Shown here: positions 7,905 to 15,481 of the stretch, piece after piece
How positions within the stretch are numbered: position 1 is the first letter of the stretch
Layout: the number at the start of each line of letters is the position of its first letter
Origin: a bacterium
GTDB taxonomy: Bacteria > SZUA-182 > DTGQ01
Assembly (NCBI GenBank): GCA_040755755.1
Contig: JBFLZW010000083.1
Coordinates: 9,791 to 73,790, forward strand
Length of the DNA stretch: 64,000 nt
Direction of reading: 5' to 3'
Notes under the pieces: generated by a model
The model's database searches: none
What the model saw: only the letters and a program-made list of their open reading frames with translations
Told to the model about the DNA's origin: nothing
Translations under genes and position numbers: made by a program

Positions 7905-8840
7905 ATGGCACTTTTTTTAGTCACCGGAGGTGGAGGATTTATCGGTTCGAATCTGGTCAAAGCCCTTCTCTCCCAGGGAGAGCGGGTGCGGGTACTGGAC
8001 AATTTTTCAACTGGCAAGAGGGAAAACCTCACCGGTGTTCTCGACCAGATCGAGCTGATCGAAGGGGATATCCGAAACCCTGAAGTGGTCAACCGCTCGG
8101 TTCAGGGGGTGGATTATATCCTCCACCAGGCAGCGTTGCCTTCTGTGCCCCGCTCGATTGCTGATCCGATCTCTTCCACGTCGGTCAATATTGATGGAAC
8201 CGTAAATCTTTTAGTAGCGGCAAAAGAATGCAGGGTGCAAAAGTTTGTCATGGCTTCTTCCTCTTCAGTTTACGGAGATAATCCAACGCTTCCCAAGCAC
8301 GAAGGTCTGCCTCCGAACCCCCTGTCTCCCTACGCTCTAACCAAGCTTGCTGATGAGCAGTATTGTCAGATATTTTCCCGTCTCTACGGTCTCAAGACCG
8401 TAGTTTTGCGCTACTTTAATGTCTTTGGTCCAGGCCAGGACCCTAATTCCCAGTATGCGGCGGTGATCCCGAAGTTTATCATTTCTCTCCTCCGGGGGCT
8501 TCCTCCAACGGTCTTTGGGGATGGGGAGCAGTCGCGCGATTTTACCTTTATTGAAAATGTCGTTCAGGCCAACATCCTCGCAGCCAGAAGCGAGGTATGT
8601 GATGGGATGCCGATTAATATCGCCTGCGGTCAGCGGATTTCACTCAATGAATTACTGAGAGAGCTGGAAACCATCCTGGTGAAAAAAGTTACCCCTCTCT
8701 ATCAGCCCCCCCGTCCGGGCGATGTCAGGCATTCCCTGGCAGATGTCGAGCGGGCCAGGACCTATCTGGGCTTTAACCCTCTCGTGAATATCCGGGAAGG
8801 GCTCAGAAAAACTGTTGATTGGTTCTCCCGGTCCTGGTAA
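7905..8840 (+). CDS. NAD-dependent sugar epimerase (UDP-glucose/UDP-GlcNAc 4-epimerase family)
   Basis: The extended short-chain dehydrogenase has GGGGFIGSN at the N-terminus for NAD, SSSSVYG, the catalytic SPYALTK Tyr-x3-Lys, RYFNVFGPGQDPNSQYAAVIP and DGEQSRDFTFIENV. This combination is typical of 4-epimerases acting on UDP-hexoses, and the longer N-acetyl sugar forms (WbpP-like) share it. It would supply UDP-Gal, UDP-GalNAc or a uronic acid for the polymer. The start at 7905 is chosen because a near-ideal ribosome site (AAAGGAGATATACC) lies in front and the NAD motif begins at residue 7; an upstream in-frame start at 7830 adds unrelated residues. The ribosome site resembles the phage T7 gene 10 leader by chance. 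Confidence 0.88.
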   Translation: MALFLVTGGGGFIGSNLVKALLSQGERVRVLDNFSTGKRENLTGVLDQIELIEGDIRNPEVVNRSVQGVDYILHQAALPSVPRSIADPISSTSVNIDGTVNLLVAAKECRVQKFVMASSSSVYGDNPTLPKHEGLPPNPLSPYALTKLADEQYCQIFSRLYGLKTVVLRYFNVFGPGQDPNSQYAAVIPKFIISLLRGLPPTVFGDGEQSRDFTFIENVVQANILAARSEVCDGMPINIACGQRISLNELLRELETILVKKVTPLYQPPRPGDVRHSLADVERARTYLGFNPLVNIREGLRKTVDWFSRSW

Positions 8841-8887
8841 GGATATTCAGGACCAGGAAGCAGCAGGAAATTATTCAGGCAGCCACC

Positions 8888-10195
8888 ATGAAGATAATTT
8901 TGATTTTTCCTTCTCGAAGCCGCAAAAATACCTATTCAAGCAGCAATCCAGGGCTTCGGGAATTTTTCGATACGAATCAATATCTTCCGATGTTTTTCCT
9001 TCCAAGTCTTTCTCTGCTTACGATCGCTGCCTGTACTCCACCGGAAATTGAGATCAGGCTGATTGATGAGCGGATTACGCCAATTGATTTTGATGAGCAG
9101 GCCGACCTTGTCGGCATCAGCATCATGACCGAGCAGGCACTGCGGGGGTACGAGATTGCCAGGGAGTTTAAACGGCGGGGCGTTATGACCGTCATGGGCG
9201 GCATCCACGCGAGCGTTCTTCCTGAAGAGGCAGCATCTCATTGCGATTGCGTTGTTATTGGCGAAGGAGAAACTCTCTGGCCGAAGCTTTTGGATGATTT
9301 CCGGAAAGGCTCGTTCAAGCGGTTCTATAGCAATGAGGAACAGGTTGATATTCTCAAGTCCCCCATTCCGCGGTATGACCTTTTATCATCGGGGACATAC
9401 AATGTTATCCCGACTCAGACAACACGGGGCTGTCCCCTTGACTGCTCTTTTTGTACAGCAACCAAGGTCTATGGCCCTCGGTTTCGATGCAAAACTGTCA
9501 AGCAGGTCATCGCTGAAGTTGAGGCCATTCAGCAAATATCGAAAAGCCAGCGTATCGTCTTTAACGATGACAATATGTTTGTTGACCGTAAAAAATCCTA
9601 TCAACTCCTTTCAGCGCTTATTCCGCTGAAAATAAAATACTTCACCGAGTCGGATGTCTCGATAGCCGAAGATGAGAAATTACTTGATCTGATGCAAAGA
9701 AGCGGCTGTGTCACCGTTTTTATCGGCTTTGAGAGTTTAGTGCCTGAAAACTTGACTTCGCTTCACCACAGCCAGTGGAAATTCAAGCGCCTGGCAAGAT
9801 ATTCCGAAGCATGCCGGAAGATCCAAAGCCGCGGAATCCAGGTACTTGGGGCTTTCATTGTCGGATTTGATCACGATGATAAAAATGTTTTTCAGCAGCT
9901 TATCGATTTTACCCTCGAAAATAAAATCCTTGGCCAGTTCCATTTTTTGACTCCTTTTCCGGGAACCCGGCTGAGGGCTTCCCTCATAAATGAAAAAAGA
10001 CTCAAGCCCGATCATAGCCAATGGGATACGTATAGCTGTTTCGATGTTGTCTTTGATCCACTGAAGATGTCGAGGGCGGATCTTGAAGCCGGCCTGCTCC
10101 GTGTCTATCAGGCAGTATATGGAAGAGAAGCTCATCTGGAAAGATCTCGCTCTATGATCGATATTTTCAAGCGCCTTAAAGCGTCACCGCAGTAA
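8888..10195 (+). CDS. B12-binding-domain radical SAM protein
   Basis: The 435-residue protein joins an N-terminal cobalamin-binding fold (about residues 40-130, with DLVGISIMTEQALRGYEIA and VMGGIHASVLPEEA) to a radical SAM core with the iron-sulfur motif Cys182-x3-Cys186-x2-Cys189 (RGCPLDCSFC). A DUF4070-like C-terminal part follows. The cobalamin base-on His is not obvious. Members methylate unactivated carbon or remodel lipids and sugars; the substrate is unknown here. The start ATG at 8888 is preferred because the conserved fold begins there. An earlier in-frame start at 8819 would overlap the epimerase. It lies inside the polysaccharide locus, 47 bases after the epimerase, so a role in making an unusual sugar or acyl group is likely but unproved. 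Confidence 0.85.
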   Translation: MKIILIFPSRSRKNTYSSSNPGLREFFDTNQYLPMFFLPSLSLLTIAACTPPEIEIRLIDERITPIDFDEQADLVGISIMTEQALRGYEIAREFKRRGVMTVMGGIHASVLPEEAASHCDCVVIGEGETLWPKLLDDFRKGSFKRFYSNEEQVDILKSPIPRYDLLSSGTYNVIPTQTTRGCPLDCSFCTATKVYGPRFRCKTVKQVIAEVEAIQQISKSQRIVFNDDNMFVDRKKSYQLLSALIPLKIKYFTESDVSIAEDEKLLDLMQRSGCVTVFIGFESLVPENLTSLHHSQWKFKRLARYSEACRKIQSRGIQVLGAFIVGFDHDDKNVFQQLIDFTLENKILGQFHFLTPFPGTRLRASLINEKRLKPDHSQWDTYSCFDVVFDPLKMSRADLEAGLLRVYQAVYGREAHLERSRSMIDIFKRLKASPQ

Positions 10196-10256
10196 AAAAC
10201 CATCCACCATCCAGAATCAAAAATGTCCCTTGTCATTTCACCCAGTGAGTTAATTG

Positions 10257-10285
10257 TTTACAGAAATGAAAAAAATATATATTAT
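10257..10285 (+). promoter_or_regulatory. Candidate sigma-70 promoter of the acyl module
   Basis: TTTACA, 17 bases, then TATTAT, in an AT-rich 144-base gap. Transcription would start near 10292, about 48 bases before the acyl carrier protein gene. Confidence 0.65.
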
Positions 10286-10339
10286 ATTCTTAACTTAAAA
10301 ATACAATATTAATCGTCAGACATTATAAGGATATTACTT

Positions 10340-10603
10340 ATGGACGAAATAGAAAATCGAATTAAAAATTTTATTTTTGAAAACTTTCTCATTGGTCAAA
10401 AAAATCGGGAATTGCAGAACGATATTTCTTTCCTTGATGAAGGGATTATCGATTCCACCGGTATGCTGGAGTTGGTTGCCTTTATTGAGGACACCTATGG
10501 TCTTGTAGTTGAAGATGAAGAGCTTATCCCCGACAATCTGGACTCTGTCAACAGGATCATAGCCTATCTGGAGAGAAAGGGATGTCTGGCATCGAAAAAA
10601 TAG
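10340..10603 (+). CDS. Acyl carrier protein
   Basis: The acidic 87-residue protein has the four-helix carrier pattern. Ser39 in GIIDSTGMLELV is the expected 4'-phosphopantetheine attachment site, at the start of helix II (the classic motif is DSL; here DST). VVEDEELIPDNLDSVNRI matches helix III and the following loop. It is followed 12 bases later by an adenylating ligase, which fits a pair in which the ligase loads an acyl or aminoacyl group on the carrier. It is not the fatty-acid ACP, which normally sits with fab genes; it resembles the dedicated carriers found in polysaccharide and secondary-metabolite loci. Confidence 0.88.
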   Translation: MDEIENRIKNFIFENFLIGQKNRELQNDISFLDEGIIDSTGMLELVAFIEDTYGLVVEDEELIPDNLDSVNRIIAYLERKGCLASKK

Positions 10604-10615
10604 GGGTTAAGAAAA

Positions 10616-12184
10616 ATGCTGCTGCACAATTTTCTCACCGAGAGTGCTCAAAAATACCCTGATAAGGTCGCTGTCATTTTCAGAGGGCACCGGATTACTT
10701 ACGGGGAGTTAGACAGGCAGGCCAACAGGCTGGCCTGGGTTCTGATTGCCCTTGGCGTTGAAAGAGGCGATCGGGTGGCCGTATTTCTTGACAATTCCCT
10801 GGAATCGGTGGTCGCCCTGTTCGGGATATTAAAGACCGGGGCTGCTTTTGTCATGGTGAGCGCTGCCGCAAAAGCCGGAAAAGTAGAGCTTATCCTGAAT
10901 CACTGTGGAGCCAGAGTCTTAATAAGCCATAGCGGCAAGCATGATGTTTTGGACAGTCTCGCGGTGCCAGGTCTGCTCAAAATCATTATCGGAGAAAGCG
11001 CGACCCGGCAGAATCCACAGGATATTTCATGGGCGGAGGTTATGGCCGCCTCGGCTGATCATTGCCCGACGAGACAAAATATCGATCTTGATCTGGCTGC
11101 TCTGATCTATACCTCAGGCTCTACCGGTGATCCCAAAGGGGTTACGCTGACTCACCTCAACATGGTTTCTGCTGCCACATCTATTATCAGCTATTTGAAA
11201 AATACGCCTGATGACATTATTATGAATGTCCTGCCGTTATCCTTTGATTACGGCCTGTATCAGGTACTTATGGCGATCAAGTTCGGGGGTACGGTTATCC
11301 TGGAAAAATCCTTCCTTTACCCTTATGCAGTGATCGATAAGATGATCCGGGAGAAAGTAACCGGTTTTCCCCTGGTTCCGACCATAGCTGCCATGATCCT
11401 CCAGCTTGAGAGTCTGAAGAATTATGAATTCAATTCCCTGAGATATATCACCAATACCGGGGCAGCGCTTTCTGAAAACCATATCAGGAAGCTTCGGAGT
11501 ATCTTCCCGCAGGCTGCCATCTATTCCATGTACGGACTGACCGAGTGTAAGCGGGTTTCCTATCTTCCTCCGGAAGAACTGGACCGAAGGCCGCATTCCG
11601 TGGGAAAACCGATGCCGAATGTGGAAACCTTTATCGTTGATGAGCAGGGGAGGAAGGTTGGACCGGGTGTGGTTGGTGAACTGGTGGTCAGAGGGTCCAA
11701 CGTCATGCGGGGCTACTGGTGCGACCCGGAAGAAACGGCCAGAGTCCTGAAGGCTGGCCGGTATCCTGGCGAGACGGTTCTGTATACCGGCGATTTTTTC
11801 AGAATGGATGAGGAAGGATACCTGTTCTTTGTAGGCAGAAAAGACGATCTCATCAAGACACGGGGTGAGAGGGTAGCCCCGCGGGAGGTAGAAAATGTCC
11901 TCCACCAGATAGAGGGTGTCGTGGAGGCAGCAGTTATCGGGGTCCCTGATGAGCTTTTGGGCCAGGCTGTCAAGGCATTCATTCTATCTCGGGAAGGTAA
12001 GATTCTTGAGGAGAAAGAGATTATTGCCCATTGTGCGGCAAGGCTGGAATTTTTCATGGTACCGAAGTACATAGAATTTCTGGAAGAATTTCCCAGAACC
12101 AGTACAGGAAAAATTGACCGCAAAGCACTGGCAATGGGAGAGAGGAGGCATAATGAGCAGTTCCCTGATAGAGAAAGGCTGTGA
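10616..12184 (+). CDS. AMP-forming acyl/aminoacyl ligase (adenylation enzyme)
   Basis: This 522-residue member of the ANL superfamily has the P-loop LIYTSGSTGDPKGVTLTH (about 163-180), SMYGLTECKR, TGDFFRMDEEGYLFFVGRKDD and the C-terminal STGKIDRKAL with the catalytic Lys near residue 502. It activates a carboxylate with ATP and passes it to a thiol, most likely the phosphopantetheine of the carrier encoded just upstream. The overall type (class I AMP ligase with YGLTECKR) is common for carriers in polysaccharide and siderophore loci. Which acid it uses cannot be read. Its stop overlaps the start of the next gene by 32 bases, indicating one operon. Confidence 0.9.
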   Translation: MLLHNFLTESAQKYPDKVAVIFRGHRITYGELDRQANRLAWVLIALGVERGDRVAVFLDNSLESVVALFGILKTGAAFVMVSAAAKAGKVELILNHCGARVLISHSGKHDVLDSLAVPGLLKIIIGESATRQNPQDISWAEVMAASADHCPTRQNIDLDLAALIYTSGSTGDPKGVTLTHLNMVSAATSIISYLKNTPDDIIMNVLPLSFDYGLYQVLMAIKFGGTVILEKSFLYPYAVIDKMIREKVTGFPLVPTIAAMILQLESLKNYEFNSLRYITNTGAALSENHIRKLRSIFPQAAIYSMYGLTECKRVSYLPPEELDRRPHSVGKPMPNVETFIVDEQGRKVGPGVVGELVVRGSNVMRGYWCDPEETARVLKAGRYPGETVLYTGDFFRMDEEGYLFFVGRKDDLIKTRGERVAPREVENVLHQIEGVVEAAVIGVPDELLGQAVKAFILSREGKILEEKEIIAHCAARLEFFMVPKYIEFLEEFPRTSTGKIDRKALAMGERRHNEQFPDRERL

Positions 12185-13184
12185 GCATTTAGGAGATAAG
12201 GGGGTTTTTAGCCGGCAGGTATTAAAGATTGACCCGCAGGTTGAGTGCGGCCGCATCTGTGCCTTTATTCAGGACCAGGTCGTAACCAGGTTTAAACGCC
12301 AGGGTGCGGTCATTGGCCTGTCAGGCGGCATAGATTCAGCGGTGATATCGGAACTTTTGGTCCGCTCCCTTGGTCCCGGACGGGTGCTGGGGCTCATTCT
12401 TCCGGAAAGGGAATCCAATCCGATCAGCGAGACCTATGCCAGAAAACAGGCGGCAAAATTAGGCATCAGGGTTGAAAAAATAGATATAACCAGGCAACTT
12501 GAGGCTTTCGGGGCTTATGAGCGGAGAAATGCCGTTATCAGTTCGATCTTTCCGGAATTCGATGACTCGTACGTTTTCAACATTTCTCTTCCCCAGAACA
12601 TCCTTCAGAAAGACAGACTGAGTTACCATTCCATAACTATTGTGGATAAAAATCAAAACCATAAAACTGCCCGGCTGCTGCCCAAAGACTGGCTGGCCAT
12701 TGCTGCCTGCCAGAATATCAAGCAGCGGGTCAGGATGATTAATCTCTACTTGTGGGCTGAGCAAAATAATTACCTGGTCTGCGGAACCACCAACAAATCT
12801 GAAGCAGACCAGGGCTTTTTCGTCAAGTTTGGCGATGGCGGAGTGGATATCGAGCCTATAGCTTATCTCTATAAAACGCAGATTTTTCAATTAGCCAGAT
12901 ACCTGGGGGTCATCGAGGAAATCATTAATCGGACGCCAAGTCCGGATACCTATAGTTTGCCGGTGAGTGATCAGGAATTTTACTTTTGCCTTCCTTATGA
13001 ACTCTTGGACCTGCTCCTCTACGCTCAGGAACATGAGGTCCCAATCGCCATGATTTCTGAGGTTCTGTCTCTTTCCGAAGAGCAGATTGCCCGGATATTC
13101 AAGGATATTCAGGCCAAGGCCAGAGCCACCTGGCACCTGCGGGCACTTCCGCCATCGCTTGACCATAATCTGGTCAGGCAGTGA
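12153..13184 (+). CDS. NAD-synthase-like ATP-dependent amidase/ligase
   Basis: The protein has the NH3-dependent NAD synthase fold: PP-loop GLSGGIDSAV near residues 55-64, RVRMINLYLWAEQNNYLVCGTTNKSE, and GDGGVDIEPIAYLYKTQIFQLARYL. It lacks a glutaminase domain and is 343 residues, longer than typical NadE (about 270), with extra segments at the N-terminus and in the region after residue 110. Start: ATG at 12153 after GAGGAGG; an earlier in-frame ATG at 12114 is less likely. Placed between an adenylating ligase and a WbpG-like enzyme inside a sugar locus, it more likely amidates a sugar or acyl carboxylate than makes housekeeping NAD. Homologues of this kind are found in surface-polysaccharide loci. 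The true substrate is unknown. Confidence 0.8.
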   Translation: MSSSLIEKGCEHLGDKGVFSRQVLKIDPQVECGRICAFIQDQVVTRFKRQGAVIGLSGGIDSAVISELLVRSLGPGRVLGLILPERESNPISETYARKQAAKLGIRVEKIDITRQLEAFGAYERRNAVISSIFPEFDDSYVFNISLPQNILQKDRLSYHSITIVDKNQNHKTARLLPKDWLAIAACQNIKQRVRMINLYLWAEQNNYLVCGTTNKSEADQGFFVKFGDGGVDIEPIAYLYKTQIFQLARYLGVIEEIINRTPSPDTYSLPVSDQEFYFCLPYELLDLLLYAQEHEVPIAMISEVLSLSEEQIARIFKDIQAKARATWHLRALPPSLDHNLVRQ

Positions 13185-13210
13185 ATCAGGCCGGAAACGG
13201 ATTATCACCC

Positions 13211-14206
13211 ATGAATTACTGCATCAGGTGTGTTCTTCCTTCTACCTTCCCCGGTGTTATCTTCGATAAGCAGGGTATTTGTCAGCATTGTCTGAGATAC
13301 CGACCGCTCCAGCTCAGGCAGCAGATGGAGAAATACCGCTTAAAATTCGCCGCTCTGATCAGAGAATATCAGGGCCGGAGCGACTATGACATCCTTGTGA
13401 GCTACAGCGGCGGCAAGGACAGCAGCTTTACCCTTGATCTTTTTAAGAATACTTTCGGTCTGAGGGTCCTGGCCTTCACTTTTGACAATGGCTTTATATC
13501 AAAAGCCGCCCTGGAAAATATCGGCAGGGTAGTGGAAAGCCTTGGTATTGACCATATCCTGGTTAAGCCAAGATTTGATCTGCTCACCAAGATCTTCGCC
13601 GCCGCAGCCAGAGAGGAGTTGTATGCCAGGAAGACCCTGGAGAGGGCAAGTCCCATTTGTACTGCCTGCATCAGCTTTGTCAAGTTTATCGGCTTGCGGC
13701 TGGCCGTTGAGAAGGAAATCCCTTTTCAGGGGTTTGGCTGGTCGCCTGGCCAGGCTCCTATTCAATCCTCGGTGATGAAAGTTAACGCCGGTTTGGTGAG
13801 CATGACCCAGAAAGCTCTCCGAAGTCCATTAGGCACGATAGTCAGCCAGGAAGAGCTTGAGCCATACTTTCTGACCGAGAAACACTTCATCCGGGAAGCA
13901 CATTTCCCCTGGAACATCCATCCCCTGGCCTTTCTGGAATACAGCGAGGAGAAGATTTTCCACCGGATAGAGGCTCTCGGCTGGCGAAAACCCGACGATA
14001 CGGGAGCGCACTCCACCAATTGCCTGTTAAATTCCCTGGCTATCGAGAATCATAAGGAAAAGTATCACTTCCATCCCTATGCCTGGGAAACAGCCGGTCT
14101 TGTCCGATCGGGCGGAATGTCGCGGGCAGAGGGCCTTGCCAGGATTACCCGTCCGGAGCCGTCATCAATGGTTGAATTTGCCAAAAACCGTCTGCATCTG
14201 GCCTGA
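13211..14206 (+). CDS. N-acetyl-sugar amidotransferase-like PP-loop enzyme (WbpG/PseA family)
   Basis: The 331-residue protein starts with the family's zinc-type Cys pairs, Cys4-x2-Cys7 (YCIRCVLPSTFPGV) and Cys24-x2-Cys27, followed by the PP-loop SYSGGKDSSF (about 64-73). Family members activate an N-acetyl sugar with ATP and install an amidino group, working with HisH/HisF-like ammonia suppliers in Pseudomonas and Campylobacter. No HisH/HisF partner is visible here. The start chosen is ATG 13211 because the Cys motif then lies at the N-terminus as in relatives. A GTG at 13181 overlapping the previous stop (GTGA) is the alternative, and translational coupling is possible from it. It forms a tight unit with the NAD-synthase-like gene. 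Confidence 0.83.
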   Translation: MNYCIRCVLPSTFPGVIFDKQGICQHCLRYRPLQLRQQMEKYRLKFAALIREYQGRSDYDILVSYSGGKDSSFTLDLFKNTFGLRVLAFTFDNGFISKAALENIGRVVESLGIDHILVKPRFDLLTKIFAAAAREELYARKTLERASPICTACISFVKFIGLRLAVEKEIPFQGFGWSPGQAPIQSSVMKVNAGLVSMTQKALRSPLGTIVSQEELEPYFLTEKHFIREAHFPWNIHPLAFLEYSEEKIFHRIEALGWRKPDDTGAHSTNCLLNSLAIENHKEKYHFHPYAWETAGLVRSGGMSRAEGLARITRPEPSSMVEFAKNRLHLA

Positions 14207-14227
14207 AAACAGCCACGGGAGTATATC

Positions 14228-15061
14228 ATGAGTAGCCTGAAAAGTACCGAGTTACTTGCCTTTCTTGTATGTCCCCTGTGCAAAAGAGATTTAGCTGAAT
14301 TCGGCAGTAAATTGAAGTGTACGTATTGTGCCAGGGAATATGGAATTAGAAACGGTATACCCTTGCTGTATCCTGATACGATAGATTTTGAACACTTACG
14401 AGAAGAAGAAAACCTGGCAAAGATGATGAAAAATCTATCGTTCAGTAAAAAAGATCAGACCAGTTTGATACAGTGGGAAAAATCTAAACAGGAATTTTGG
14501 GATATGGTGCAAGGTAATATAGGACAGCCTCCCAAAGCTTTTATTAATATCGGATGTGGTTATGATAACTCTTTTAGTATTTTAGAAAAAAATGGATATA
14601 TGTTCATTAACTTCGATATCGTTTACGATATGCTCTATGACCTCCAAACTCAACATGGGTCAAAATTCTGTGTTGCCGGAGATATTAATTACCTGCCCTT
14701 TCGGAAACATTCCTTTGATTATGTTGTTTCCATCGATGTCATACACCATGAATATGATAAAGCAGAGGCTTTACTCAGGTCCTTTCATGAGCTACTAAAA
14801 CCCGGCGGCATTCTATTCCTGGAAGATCCAAATGCCTGGGGTATGTTTCAATTTATAAAATCAGCATTTCTTCCCAGACCCCTATACAGGTCTTTGCGAT
14901 CTTGGTACCACAAATTAAAAAATCCTCATAAAAAACCGGCAGATTATGAATATGCCTTAAGCATATGGGCTGCCAGGAGGATGTTGAAAGATTTAAGCTT
15001 CACAAATATAACAGCTTATTCAAACAATGCCTATCCCGAATGGCTCTTACATAAGAATTAG
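14228..15061 (+). CDS. SAM-dependent methyltransferase with Trm112-like zinc domain
   Basis: The protein (277 residues) opens with a small zinc-ribbon (Cys15-x2-Cys18 and Cys31-x2-Cys34, continuing REYGIRNGIPLLYPD) as in Trm112-like domains. A class I methyltransferase domain follows with the SAM loop AFINIGCGYD (about 104-113), a downstream VSIDVIHHEYD and LKPGGILFLEDP. Such proteins methylate sugars or lipid-linked intermediates in polysaccharide loci. The DNA is visibly richer in A and T than the upstream genes, suggesting separate acquisition. A CACGGGAG ribosome site precedes the ATG. It closes the acyl module, and a repeat element and gap follow it. Confidence 0.85.
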   Translation: MSSLKSTELLAFLVCPLCKRDLAEFGSKLKCTYCAREYGIRNGIPLLYPDTIDFEHLREEENLAKMMKNLSFSKKDQTSLIQWEKSKQEFWDMVQGNIGQPPKAFINIGCGYDNSFSILEKNGYMFINFDIVYDMLYDLQTQHGSKFCVAGDINYLPFRKHSFDYVVSIDVIHHEYDKAEALLRSFHELLKPGGILFLEDPNAWGMFQFIKSAFLPRPLYRSLRSWYHKLKNPHKKPADYEYALSIWAARRMLKDLSFTNITAYSNNAYPEWLLHKN

Positions 15062-15067
15062 TAATTT

Positions 15068-15244
15068 TCCCGCAGAGACGCTGAGACGCAGAGGATATCA
15101 TTGAAAAGTAAAAGTAAAATAAGTTCCTCCTTGTGCTTTTTTACTTTTTGCTTGCTTCCATGCCGTTGACACATCGGGATATCCCGACTTTCATCAGGCC
15201 CTTGCCGGATTGGTTGCTCTCTGCGCCTCTGCGTCTCTGCGGGA
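15068..15244. repeat. MITE-like element with terminal inverted repeats
   Basis: About 26-base imperfect inverted arms lie at 15068-15094 (tcccgcagagacgctgagac...) and 15217-15244 (...cgtctctgcggga). Inside, aaaagtaaaagtaaa faces ttttttacttttt. No transposase frame is present. It belongs to the same short-repeat family as those at 37113, 47495, 53090 and 62735. Confidence 0.7.
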
Positions 15245-15481
15245 GATCGTTTTCCCCTGTGCGCTTTGTGTTCTCTCTATATTATAAGCTTAGCTTATGT
15301 AAGTGCCATTCTGCCTATCCCTGCATAGGACCTTTCGGCTTACGGGTGTATAAAATGGCTGACAGAATTGAATGGATAAAAAAATACCACAACTACCATT
15401 ACATGCTCAGTGCAGTGAAAGAAACGGAGTAATTGATCAACCTGTCCATGAACCTGGAAAGGAGAAGAAGGAGATATATTC
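15245..15481 (+). other. Non-coding gap before the deacetylase
   Basis: This 237-base stretch has no convincing gene. A 25-codon frame at 15355-15432 (MADRIEWIKKYHNYHYML...) has no ribosome site and no known motif, so it is not called. Strong Shine-Dalgarno sites (AAGGAGAAGAAGGAG) at the end belong to the deacetylase gene. Confidence 0.5.

Noticed and set aside
7880-7907. Ribosome site AAGGAGATATACC before ATG resembles a cloning-vector leader
   Set aside because: No T7 promoter, lac operator or vector sequence surrounds it; the gene fits its operon, so the similarity is coincidental.
15133-15432. A 99-codon frame in the gap before the deacetylase
   Set aside because: It runs through a repeat element, lacks a ribosome site and shows no domain.
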